From contig JAWOIE010000202.1 of assembly GCA_046484825.1 (NCBI GenBank), positions 1 through 7,569 of the forward strand: a stretch of DNA of 7,569 nucleotides, in the 5' to 3' direction. Positions 1 to 6,253 of the stretch are shown one piece after another (within the stretch, counting starts at the first letter, position 1; each line of letters begins with the position of its first letter). The notes under the pieces were generated by a model. The model had not been told where the DNA came from, did no database searches, and saw only the letters and a list, made by a program, of their open reading frames with translations. The translations under genes were made by a program, and so were the position numbers. The DNA comes from CAJYAN01 sp046484825 (GTDB taxonomy: Bacteria; Pseudomonadota; Gammaproteobacteria; UBA6429; Thiohalophilaceae).

Positions 1-70
1 CAAACGCCAGGGCAAACAGCACCACCACATAGGCGAGGGCAATAAGCAGAACGAAGTTGGTGCTGAGCAT
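1..70 (-). CDS. Partial membrane protein, probably N-terminus of a sodium:solute symporter / sensor histidine kinase
   Basis: Only the first 23 codons are inside the window; the gene continues past base 1. The peptide starts MLSTNFVLLIALAYVVV and continues LFALAF, a hydrophobic first helix with the Ala-Tyr pattern often seen at the start of SSS-family (PutP-like) symporters and of symporter-histidine kinase fusions such as CrbS/MxtR. The ATG (68-70) lies 13 bases after the stop of the small membrane protein gene, with only a weak ribosome site, which suggests translational coupling. Upstream genes in the same direction encode a receiver protein and a two-helix membrane protein, an arrangement typical of these sensor-transporters. 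The kinase part, if present, is not visible, so the identification rests on context plus a short peptide. Confidence 0.55.
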   Translation of the reverse strand, partial: MLSTNFVLLIALAYVVVLFALAF

Positions 71-83
71 GCCGCGCTGAGGT

Positions 84-290
84 TTACTTGGCGGAGACGG
101 GCGGCAGTCGTCGTGAGATAAACCACACCCCGAGGATCAATGCCAGCCAGAGTCCGAATAGATAAAACACGGGTAACGGAATCCCCCACAGGGTAACGGG
201 CTTGGCAAAAATCAATGCGAGCGGCGGCAGCAGCAGCGCAATGCCCAGCGCGAGCAGCGATGCCGCACTTTCCCGGGCTCTAGTGATCAC
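84..290 (-). CDS. Small two-helix membrane protein, probable accessory to the symporter-sensor
   Basis: A 68-residue protein with two predicted membrane helices, about residues 10-30 (rich in Leu/Ala, with a PP pair) and 38-58 (PVFYLFGLWLALILGVWF), joined by a short loop containing WGIP and followed by an RR-containing tail, which places the C-terminus in the cytoplasm by the positive-inside rule. The start is taken as GTG at 288-290 and not the longer upstream ATG, because GGAGGA (297-302) sits 6 bases before it. The gene overlaps the end of the receiver gene by 11 bases. It resembles the short hypothetical proteins (DUF3311/DUF4212-like in layout) that often precede SSS symporters; I do not recognise a named family. 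Role inferred: partner or stabiliser of the downstream symporter. Confidence 0.75.
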   Translation of the reverse strand: MITRARESAASLLALGIALLLPPLALIFAKPVTLWGIPLPVFYLFGLWLALILGVWFISRRLPPVSAK

Positions 291-672
291 ACGCTGTCCT
301 CCGGGCCTGTCCGATAAGTTGTTCCGCGCACTGCAGTACCTCGGTGTTGGCAAAAGGTTTGGCAATAAAGGCATCGGCGCCGAGCTGCTCTGCCATGGCG
401 CGATCCTTGGCCTGGCCCTTGGCCGTGAGCACCAGCACCGGCAGTTGGCTGAATTCCGCGTCGGCCTTGAGTTCCTTCAGGATCTCGAACCCATTTTTGC
501 CAGGCAACATGAGATCCAGGATGAGCAGATCAGGCCGGGTTTTGCGCAACGCCTCCTGCACGGCGCCGCCATCGGATTCGGCGCTCACCGCGTGACCGGC
601 CTGACTCAAAACAAAACTGATCGCGTCGACGATATAGGGTTCATCTTCCGCAATGAGTATCTGTCCGCTCAC
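280..672 (-). CDS. Stand-alone receiver-domain response regulator
   Basis: A 130-residue protein that is essentially one CheY-like receiver domain. Visible landmarks: the Mg-binding acidic pair E9-D10 after the first strand (ILIAEDEP), phospho-acceptor D53 in LILDLMLPG, the conserved Thr T83 in VLVLTA, F102 at the switch position, and K105 in AKPF. No DNA-binding or enzymatic output domain follows; only about 25 residues remain after K105. GTG at 670-672 is chosen as start because GGGAGG (679-684) lies 6 bases upstream and the receiver fold begins immediately; a longer in-frame reading from 756 adds 28 residues that do not look like a receiver. It heads an operon with the small membrane protein and the probable symporter-kinase, its likely phosphodonor. 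How it passes the signal on is unknown: it could be a phosphate sink or bind a partner protein. Confidence 0.9.
   Translation of the reverse strand: MSGQILIAEDEPYIVDAISFVLSQAGHAVSAESDGGAVQEALRKTRPDLLILDLMLPGKNGFEILKELKADAEFSQLPVLVLTAKGQAKDRAMAEQLGADAFIAKPFANTEVLQCAEQLIGQARRTACDH
297..302 (-). promoter_or_regulatory. Ribosome binding site deciding the small membrane protein start
   Basis: GGAGGA on the minus strand, inside the end of the receiver gene and 6 bases before the GTG at 288-290. It supports the 68-residue protein and an 11-base overlap with the upstream gene. Confidence 0.8.
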
Positions 673-678
673 GCGTGG

Positions 679-684
679 CCTCCC
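679..684 (-). promoter_or_regulatory. Ribosome binding site deciding the receiver start
   Basis: GGGAGG on the minus strand, 6 bases before the GTG at 670-672. Its strength and spacing argue for the GTG start over the upstream ATG codons in the same frame. A TATGAT that could serve as a -10 box lies just upstream at 694-699 on the same strand, but no convincing -35 accompanies it. Confidence 0.8.
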
Positions 685-796
685 TTTTTGACTATCATAA
701 TTCGGCTTTTCATTTTTCTTTTCCATCGCCCGGGCAGGGCGGATGTCTGTCAGCACAATCTATCAGCAACCGCGCCTGATTTGAATGCATGCTGCC

Positions 797-2398
797 CTAG
801 ACCGTCTGGCCGGCCCCGAGCCCCGGGGTGATGGGAGGTTCCTGACGATGCTGGCAGTCATGCCGCTGGCACTGGCGACAGGTTGAACCCACCGGCACGG
901 CCGCCTCGGGGGCACGCAGTTCGATGCCCTCGGCATAGATCGTCCGATCGGCATGCAGCACTTCACAGGCCAGCATGACCGAGAACATAACCGGCTGGGC
1001 GCGAAAGGTGGCGGCGCGCTTGGTGACCGTACGCGCGATCATTAAAAAGCGGTTGCCGTTATGGAACTCTCCCAGTTCACGAACCACCCGGCCGGGTGTC
1101 TGGAAGGCACTGAATACGGGCCACAGCGGACAGGCATGACCGAAGCGCGGCAGGGAGAGGCCAAACAGGGGAAAGCGTTTGGAAATATGCCCCGAGGGAT
1201 CGACGCGCAAAAACGCGAACGGCACCCCTTCGGCCCCGGGCGCCCGCAGTGTGGTCAGCCGGTGGCAGATCTGCTCAAAGCCGGCCTCATATTTCTGGCG
1301 AAGTATCTCGATGTCGTAACGCCGGGTCTGTGCATCGTCCAGAAAGGGCGTGTAGGGGAACAGCGTGGCACCGGCCATGTAGCTGGCGAGCGCCCCCCGC
1401 GCCCGGGCCCGGGCGGCGTCGGTGGTCAGCCTGGGATCGGCGACCAGGGAATCCAGAGTATCTTTAAAGCTCAGCTGCGCGGCAACCCGCATGGTCTGAA
1501 AACGCCGCGTGGTGGGCGGGGCGTTGGCCAGAAAACAGAGCACCCGGTTGTCTTCATCAAAGTAGCTCTGGTTGTGCCACAACGTGCCATGGGACTGATC
1601 ATAAGCGCTGGTCTGGATCCGGATAGCAAACTTTTTTTCGAGATACTTCGCCAGCGCGGCGTCGATGTTGCTTTTGTCGAGACGCTCCAGTTCCCTGCGC
1701 AATTGCACGCCGGTCTCTTCCAATGTCGGAAAGTAATTACGCTCGCCAATGATGAAATCGTCCACCTGCTCGGCAGCGGCAAGCGAGGGATCCAGGTTGT
1801 TTTGCACTTCAAAATGCGCAACCAGCTCCTGGGTCGTGTCGGTCAGCCGGGTGCTCTCGTCGTGCAGCATGGTTTCAAACCGGTGGCGCTGTTGCGGGTC
1901 AATCGTGCTGTCGCTGGCCAGGATCTCGGAGATGGAGCGCAGGCTGGTAATCCGGGTGAGGATGGTATGCATGGTGGCTTGCAGCCACGGATCCTGGTTG
2001 AGGCGATCGTTCAACAGGGACAGCGCCTGATTACTGTCCAGGTAGGCGCGATACAGCGTCAGAATCAGGCGGGCCCAGTTGGGATTACGGGCGATGAGTT
2101 GATCGGCGTAGTTGGCTTCGAGCTCGATGTGGTCCAGCACGGGGTCGGCGGCGAGCTCACCCAGATCGTCACGCAGGCGCTGTTCGGTGATGCCGGTCAG
2201 TTCCCCCACCTCCAGACCCAGGGCGGCGGCGAGTCGGCTGGCAAGCCGGCCGCCGACCGCACGCTTGTTGGCCTCGATCAGGTTCAGGTAAGAGGGGGAA
2301 ATTCCCAGCTCTTTGGCCAGGGCGACCTGGGTCACACCCCGTTCCTTGCGGCGCTCGCGGATCTTGTAACCTATCGCGGCTGCAGTCATGAGCGGCAT
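797..2398 (-). CDS. XRE-family short-chain fatty acyl-CoA regulator (ScfR/RamB/PrpR-like)
   Basis: A 533-residue transcription regulator. An XRE/Cro-type helix-turn-helix occupies about residues 10-65 (TQVALAKELGISPSYLNLIE). A helical linker follows, then an IrrE/DUF955-like region around 240-380, in which the usual HExxH zinc motif is not seen (the matching helix reads RVAAQLSF). The C-terminal ScfR (DUF2083) domain, about 380-520, shows EQICHRLTTL, GVPFAFLRVDPSGHISKR and a Cys cluster C507-x2-C510-x4-C515, with C423 in HACPLW. Characterised relatives (RamB, PrpR, MccR/PccR) control acetate, propionate or methylcitrate genes in response to acyl-CoA. The gene is transcribed away from the ABC transporter operon, making it the prime candidate regulator of that operon and of itself. 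Start: ATG at 2396-2398 is given; the Shine-Dalgarno-like GAGG is only 2 bases from it, so the second ATG (2387-2389, three codons in) may be the real start. The effector and targets are inferred. Confidence 0.88.
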   Translation of the reverse strand: MPLMTAAAIGYKIRERRKERGVTQVALAKELGISPSYLNLIEANKRAVGGRLASRLAAALGLEVGELTGITEQRLRDDLGELAADPVLDHIELEANYADQLIARNPNWARLILTLYRAYLDSNQALSLLNDRLNQDPWLQATMHTILTRITSLRSISEILASDSTIDPQQRHRFETMLHDESTRLTDTTQELVAHFEVQNNLDPSLAAAEQVDDFIIGERNYFPTLEETGVQLRRELERLDKSNIDAALAKYLEKKFAIRIQTSAYDQSHGTLWHNQSYFDEDNRVLCFLANAPPTTRRFQTMRVAAQLSFKDTLDSLVADPRLTTDAARARARGALASYMAGATLFPYTPFLDDAQTRRYDIEILRQKYEAGFEQICHRLTTLRAPGAEGVPFAFLRVDPSGHISKRFPLFGLSLPRFGHACPLWPVFSAFQTPGRVVRELGEFHNGNRFLMIARTVTKRAATFRAQPVMFSVMLACEVLHADRTIYAEGIELRAPEAAVPVGSTCRQCQRHDCQHRQEPPITPGLGAGQTV

Positions 2399-2404
2399 CG
2401 CCTC

Positions 2405-2416
2405 GCAAAATTTGTC
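2405..2416. promoter_or_regulatory. Candidate ScfR operator (imperfect palindrome)
   Basis: GCAAAATTTGTC, read on the other strand as GACAAATTTTGC, forms a short imperfect palindrome (CAAA-A-TTTG). It resembles the TTTGC/GCAAA core described for RamB and PrpR operators. It lies between the regulator's -10 box and its start codon, a suitable place for autorepression. No second equally good copy was found near the transporter promoter, so the assignment is tentative. Confidence 0.3.
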
Positions 2417-2428
2417 AATTATTTACAC

Positions 2429-2434
2429 ATTATA
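2429..2434 (-). promoter_or_regulatory. -10 box of the ScfR regulator gene
   Basis: A perfect TATAAT on the minus strand, about 30 bases upstream of the regulator start. No good -35 hexamer lies at 16-18 bases (TAAATT is the best), so the promoter probably depends on the strong -10 and AT-rich flank, or on an activator. The expected transcript would have a leader of roughly 20-25 bases. Confidence 0.55.
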
Positions 2435-2487
2435 TAGAAATTCGAGCCATCAATTTACAGCGTATTGGCTTTTATATCAAACAGTTA

Positions 2488-2516
2488 TTGCTTTAGTTGA
2501 CAGGCGTCTCTACAGT
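2488..2516 (+). promoter_or_regulatory. Candidate sigma-70 promoter for the ABC transporter operon
   Basis: TTGCTT (2488-2493) and TACAGT (2511-2516) are separated by 17 bases, a reasonable sigma-70 pair, which would give a leader of about 100 bases before the binding-protein gene. A perfect TTGACA lies at 2497-2502, but no acceptable -10 box follows at 16-18 bases. The remainder of the divergent region up to 2608 shows no clear hairpin or riboswitch-like structure. Confidence 0.35.
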
Positions 2517-2624
2517 TACGGAGCAATATCGCCACACACCGGGGCTCGTCGTCCAAGTTTCTCGTGACCTCGGGGCGGGAGGATACATTTTACCAATCCA
2601 CACCATCTGGAGGAGAACCAGACC

Positions 2625-3962
2625 ATGAGTGATGATTTCAACAAGAAGCGTCGTGACTTTCTCAAGTCAACGGCAGCACTCGGTGTCGCGGGCATGGCGC
2701 CCACCGTTTTTGTTCGCAATGCCTGGGCGCAGGATTTCGTCAATAACCCAGGTAAAGCCGCGGCGATCACCCTGGGCTTTAATGTTCCGCAGACCGGTCC
2801 CTATGCCGACGAAGGGGCAGATGAGTTGCGTGCCTTCAAACTGGCTGTTAAACACCTCAACGGTGAAGGCGACGGCGGGATGCTCAACACCATGAAGCCG
2901 ATGGCCCTGACAGGTAACGGCATTCTGGGCAAGAAGGTCAACTATGTGACCGGCGATACCCAGACCAAGTCGGATGCCGCGCGCGCCTCGGCCAAGCGTA
3001 TGATCGAAAAAGACGGTGCCCTGATGATCAGCGGCGGTTCCTCGTCGGGTGTGGCCGTTGCCGTGCAGTCGCTGTGTCACGAAGCAGGCGTGATGTTCAT
3101 GGCGGGTCTGACTCACTCCAATGACACCACCGGCAAGGACAAGCGTAAATACGGTTTCCGTCACTTCTTCAACGCCTACATGTCCGGTCAATCGATGGCC
3201 CCGGTACTTGCCGAGCGTTATGGCACAGATCGCCGGGCCTACCATCTGACTGCCGATTACACCTGGGGCTGGACCCAGGAAGAGTCCATCAAAAACGCTA
3301 CCGAAGCGATGGGCTGGCAGACAGTTGAAACCGTGCGCACCCCGCTGGGCGCGGGTGACTTCTCCCAGTACATCACCCCGGTACTCGACTCCGGTGCGGA
3401 CGTGCTGATCCTCAACCACTACGGCAAGGACATGGTCAACTCCCTGACCCAGGCCGTTCAGTTCGGTCTGCGCGACAAGCAGGTCAACGGCAAGGACTTC
3501 CAGATTGTGGTCCCGCTGTTCTCGCGCCTGATGGCACAGGGTGCCGGCGAGAACATCAAGGGGATCCTCGGTAGTACTAACTGGAACTGGGCGTTGCAGG
3601 ACGCAGGTTCACAGGCCTTCGTGAAATCCTTTGGCCAGGAATACGGCTTTCCGCCGTCCCAGGCGGCCCATACCTGCTACGTGCAGACGCTGCTGTATGC
3701 CAACGCCGTGGAAACTGCCGGCACCTTCTATCCCTGTGAGGTGATCAGTGCGCTGGAGGACTTCGAGTTCGACGGCCTGGGCAACGGCCCGACGCTGTAT
3801 CGGGGTGCCGACCATCAGTGCTTCAAGCCGGTGCTGGTGGTAGAGGGTAACGAGAATCCCTCCAGCCAGTTCGACCTGTTGAAGGTGGTCAAAGAGGTAC
3901 CGACCGAGCAGGTCACGTACGATCCCTCCATCTTTGGCGGGGAGCTGGGTAGCTGCAAATAA
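2625..3962 (+). CDS. Tat-exported substrate-binding protein of a branched-chain amino acid-type (HAAT) ABC transporter
   Basis: A 445-residue periplasmic receptor of the type I (Peripla_BP_6) fold. The N-terminus has a twin-arginine signal, KRRDFLK with R9-R10, then a short hydrophobic stretch and a probable signal peptidase I site after AWA (residue 35); there is no lipobox Cys. Fold landmarks: GFNVPQTGPYADEG (51-64) for the first strand and ligand loop, SGGSSSGVAVAVQ (136-148), ADYTWGW (210-216), and ADVLILNHYGKDM (258-270). It has five cysteines (151, 351, 371, 399, 444). GGAGGAGA (2609-2616) supports the ATG at 2625. At 445 residues it is longer than LivJ/LivK (about 370) and closer to urea/amide-type receptors. 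It is first in the transporter operon and followed by a hairpin, fitting the usual excess of binding protein over membrane parts. The ligand is not evident from sequence; the ScfR neighbour hints at a substrate metabolised through a short-chain acyl-CoA. Confidence 0.92.
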   Translation: MSDDFNKKRRDFLKSTAALGVAGMAPTVFVRNAWAQDFVNNPGKAAAITLGFNVPQTGPYADEGADELRAFKLAVKHLNGEGDGGMLNTMKPMALTGNGILGKKVNYVTGDTQTKSDAARASAKRMIEKDGALMISGGSSSGVAVAVQSLCHEAGVMFMAGLTHSNDTTGKDKRKYGFRHFFNAYMSGQSMAPVLAERYGTDRRAYHLTADYTWGWTQEESIKNATEAMGWQTVETVRTPLGAGDFSQYITPVLDSGADVLILNHYGKDMVNSLTQAVQFGLRDKQVNGKDFQIVVPLFSRLMAQGAGENIKGILGSTNWNWALQDAGSQAFVKSFGQEYGFPPSQAAHTCYVQTLLYANAVETAGTFYPCEVISALEDFEFDGLGNGPTLYRGADHQCFKPVLVVEGNENPSSQFDLLKVVKEVPTEQVTYDPSIFGGELGSCK

Positions 3963-3984
3963 AACGTTTGCGGGCTTTACCCCG

Positions 3985-4016
3985 AGACACCGGCCCGGTT
4001 TTGTGGGCCGGTGTCT
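3985..4016 (+). terminator. Perfect 12-bp hairpin between binding protein and permease genes (attenuator or mRNA stabiliser)
   Basis: AGACACCGGCCC (3985-3996) pairs perfectly with GGGCCGGTGTCT (4005-4016) around an 8-base loop. Only a weak T-rich stretch (GATTATTT) follows, so it is a poor full terminator. It is more likely a partial terminator or a 3' stabilising hairpin that raises binding-protein mRNA over the downstream permease and ATPase genes. It is the only notable structure in the 125 bases between the two genes. Confidence 0.7.
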
Positions 4017-4087
4017 GATTATTTGCGACCTGCCGGTATCCGCCGACAGGTCATCGTTGTCAGCTTAACGAAATCGGTAAATTTAAC

Positions 4088-5104
4088 GTGGATGCATTTG
4101 TACTGCAGATCCTCAATGGCCTGGACAAAGGCAGTGCCTACGCCCTGATCGCACTGGGGTTGACCCTGGTATTCGGCAGTCTGGGTGTGGTCAACTTTGC
4201 CCATGGTGCCAAATTCACCCTGGGTGCATTTTGCGCTGTCAGTTTCCAGCAGCTGTTGACCACCTCCAAGAAGGTCAAGGACGAGAGCGTCACTTTCTTC
4301 GATGCCTATAAAGAGGTTCCCTACCTGGAGATATGGTGGGGCGATACCGGCAGTATGATTATCGACTGGGCGGTGCCTCTGTCGATTTTTCTGGCGATTC
4401 CGGTCATGCTGCTGATCGGGCTGATTCTCGAGCGCGGTCTGTATCAGTTCTTTTACAAGCGCACACACGCCGAACAGATCCTGGTGACCTTCGGTCTGGC
4501 CATCGTGATTCAGGAGATCATCAAGACTTTCTACGGCGCCAATCCGATTCCCACCCCGGCACCGGACATATTGTCGGGCACTGCGCCGATTGGTGTCTGG
4601 CTTGGCCTTGGTGAGTCGGTGGCCTATCCGTACTGGCGGATGGTGTACTTCCTGTTTGCCCTGCTGGTTATCGGGCTGGTATTTGCCTTCCTGCGCTATA
4701 CCACCTTTGGCATGGTGGTGCGTGCCGGCATGTCGGATCGGGAGACGGTCAGCCTGCTGGGACTCAACGTGGAGCGGCGATTTACTATTTTGTTTGGTAT
4801 TGCCTCGGTCGTGGCCGGTCTGGCCGGGGTGATGTATACGCCTATCGTGCCACCGGACTATCACATGGGCATGGAGTTTCTGGTGCTCTCCTTCGTCGTG
4901 GTGGTAGTCGGCGGCATGGGATCCCTGCCCGGCGCGGTAGCGGCCGGTTTTCTGCTGGGCATTCTCCAGTCCTTTGCCTCCATGAACGAGATCAAGTCGC
5001 TGTTACCCGGTCTGGATCAAATAATTGTTTATTTAATTGCCGTAATTGTGCTTCTGGTTCGCCCGCGCGGGTTGATGGGCCAGAAAGGTGTAATGGAGGA
5101 TTAA
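4088..5104 (+). CDS. HAAT-type ABC transporter permease, LivH-like
   Basis: A 338-residue inner-membrane permease, first of two that form the translocation pore. It shows the LivH-family start GSAYALIALGLTLVFG (15-30) and NFAHG (36-40). The cytoplasmic coupling segment spans about 212-240 (RAGMSDRETVSLLGLN), with VVGGMGSLPGAVAAG (273-287) and the closing RPRGLMG (325-331). About eight hydrophobic segments are visible. Residues about 59-92 form a polar insertion with KKVKDE and an aromatic stretch (YLEIWWGD) that typical LivH proteins of about 300 residues lack. The start is GTG at 4088, where family similarity begins; its ribosome site is weak (GGTAA), so translation may be modest. The stop is 3 bases before the next gene. 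Confidence 0.93.
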   Translation: MDAFVLQILNGLDKGSAYALIALGLTLVFGSLGVVNFAHGAKFTLGAFCAVSFQQLLTTSKKVKDESVTFFDAYKEVPYLEIWWGDTGSMIIDWAVPLSIFLAIPVMLLIGLILERGLYQFFYKRTHAEQILVTFGLAIVIQEIIKTFYGANPIPTPAPDILSGTAPIGVWLGLGESVAYPYWRMVYFLFALLVIGLVFAFLRYTTFGMVVRAGMSDRETVSLLGLNVERRFTILFGIASVVAGLAGVMYTPIVPPDYHMGMEFLVLSFVVVVVGGMGSLPGAVAAGFLLGILQSFASMNEIKSLLPGLDQIIVYLIAVIVLLVRPRGLMGQKGVMED

Positions 5105-5107
5105 GCG

Positions 5108-6250
5108 GTGAAGATGTTCAGTCTCTCACGTAATGACAAGCTGTTAATGCTGGGCTTCACCGCCGTGGTCTTGCTGGCGCCGTTATGGTTGAAACCCTTC
5201 GGTGCGGGTTATCCCGATCTGCTGCAGAAGTTTGCCATTTTCGGATTGTTTGCGATCGGCTACAACATTCTGTTTGGTTTGACCGGCTATCTCTCCTTCG
5301 GTCATGCGGCCTTTCTCGGGGTAGGCTCCTATACGACGGTCTGGTCGTTCAAACTTCTTTCTCTGAATGTCATTCCTGCGGTGATTCTGGCCACCCTGAT
5401 GGCCGGACTGTTCGCGGTGGTGATCGGTTTTCTCAGTCTGCGTCGCAGCGGTATTTATTTTGCCATCCTTACCCTGGCCTTTGCACAGATGAGCTACAAG
5501 CTGGCCTATTCGGTGTTGACCCCCATTACCAACGGTGAAACCGGACTGCGCGTGCTGCGCGAGGATCCGCGGATCATCGATAATATGCTGGGAGTCACTC
5601 ATGAAGGTTCACCCGTCGGTTCGCTGTTTGGCCTCAGTATACAGGGCTATTCGGCGTTTTATTTCTCGGCGATAATGTTGATACTGGGTTTTTACATTTC
5701 GGTATTGATCTTCCGCTCGCCTTTCGGTCTCAAGCTGCGCGCAATCAAATCCAATCAGAACCGCATGCAGTACACCGGTTACAATACCCGCCCGTATCTG
5801 CTCTGGGCATTTGTCATCTCCGGCATGTATGCCGGCCTGGCCGGCTCGCTTTTGGCCGTGACCGATCCCCTGGCCGGGGCCGAGCGCATGCAGTGGACCG
5901 CATCTGGTGAAGTGGTGTTGATGACGATTCTCGGCGGAACGGGAACCTTGCTCGGTCCGATCATCGGCGCGGCTTTGATTAAATATTCAGAGAACATTTT
6001 TTCCGCGTTCAATGAGTCTTCCTTGCATGAGGCCTTCTCGTTTCTGCCGGACTTTATCGAGAATTTCCTCGTCACCATCATTCACCCCTTTGTTGGCGAG
6101 GGTTGGCACCTGACGCTCGGCGCCCTGTTTATGATTATTGTGATCTTTTTGCCTGGAGGCCTGATGGATGGCATGTCACGCATTGCCCGGCACTGGCGGG
6201 CCAGAAAAAGCCGGTCCGATGAAGCGGACAGCTCACAGACGGAGGGCTGA
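5108..6250 (+). CDS. HAAT-type ABC transporter permease, LivM-like
   Basis: A 380-residue inner-membrane permease pairing with the LivH-like protein. Family landmarks: GLTGYLSFGHAAFLGVGSY (57-75), SGIYFAILTLAFAQM (114-128), the cytoplasmic coupling loop RSPFGLKLRAIKSNQNRM (203-220) followed by the ISGMYAGLAG helix, and ILGGTGTLLGPIIGA (274-288). Residues about 150-180 and 296-334 form loops longer than in the minimal family, the second predicted to sit before the last helix. The C-terminal 25 residues are charged and hydrophilic (RARKSRSDEADSS), likely cytoplasmic. The start is GTG at 5108 because GGAGGA (5095-5100, inside the end of the previous gene) is 7 bases away; the ATG at 5114 would be 13 bases away. 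The following ATPase gene starts 3 bases after the stop. Confidence 0.93.
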   Translation: MKMFSLSRNDKLLMLGFTAVVLLAPLWLKPFGAGYPDLLQKFAIFGLFAIGYNILFGLTGYLSFGHAAFLGVGSYTTVWSFKLLSLNVIPAVILATLMAGLFAVVIGFLSLRRSGIYFAILTLAFAQMSYKLAYSVLTPITNGETGLRVLREDPRIIDNMLGVTHEGSPVGSLFGLSIQGYSAFYFSAIMLILGFYISVLIFRSPFGLKLRAIKSNQNRMQYTGYNTRPYLLWAFVISGMYAGLAGSLLAVTDPLAGAERMQWTASGEVVLMTILGGTGTLLGPIIGAALIKYSENIFSAFNESSLHEAFSFLPDFIENFLVTIIHPFVGEGWHLTLGALFMIIVIFLPGGLMDGMSRIARHWRARKSRSDEADSSQTEG

Positions 6251-6253
6251 GCC

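Noticed and set aside
727..741. CGCCC/GGGCG short inverted repeat between the regulator and receiver genes as a terminator
   Set aside because: Stem is only 5 bp and, in the direction of transcription, is followed by an A-rich and not a T-rich stretch.
1061..2437. A 458-codon open frame on the plus strand opposite the ScfR gene
   Set aside because: The minus-strand frame encodes a recognisable XRE/ScfR protein. The plus-strand product is Gly/Gln/Val-rich with no domain, a common antisense artefact of GC-biased codon use.
2461..2495. Possible sigma-54 promoter (GG...TGC) upstream of the transporter
   Set aside because: The GG and GC elements are about 21 bases apart, not the required 10-base spacing.
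2497..2502. Perfect TTGACA as the -35 of the transporter promoter
   Set aside because: No acceptable -10 box at 16-18 bases downstream; the TTGCTT/TACAGT pair with a 17-base spacer fits better.
2667..3419. A 250-codon minus-strand open frame inside the binding-protein gene
   Set aside because: No recognisable motif and no ribosome site considered convincing; the sense frame is a full-length family member.
4019..4864. A 281-codon minus-strand open frame over the LivH-like gene
   Set aside because: Product is Gln/His-rich and low in hydrophobics, while the opposite frame is a clear permease; treated as a shadow.
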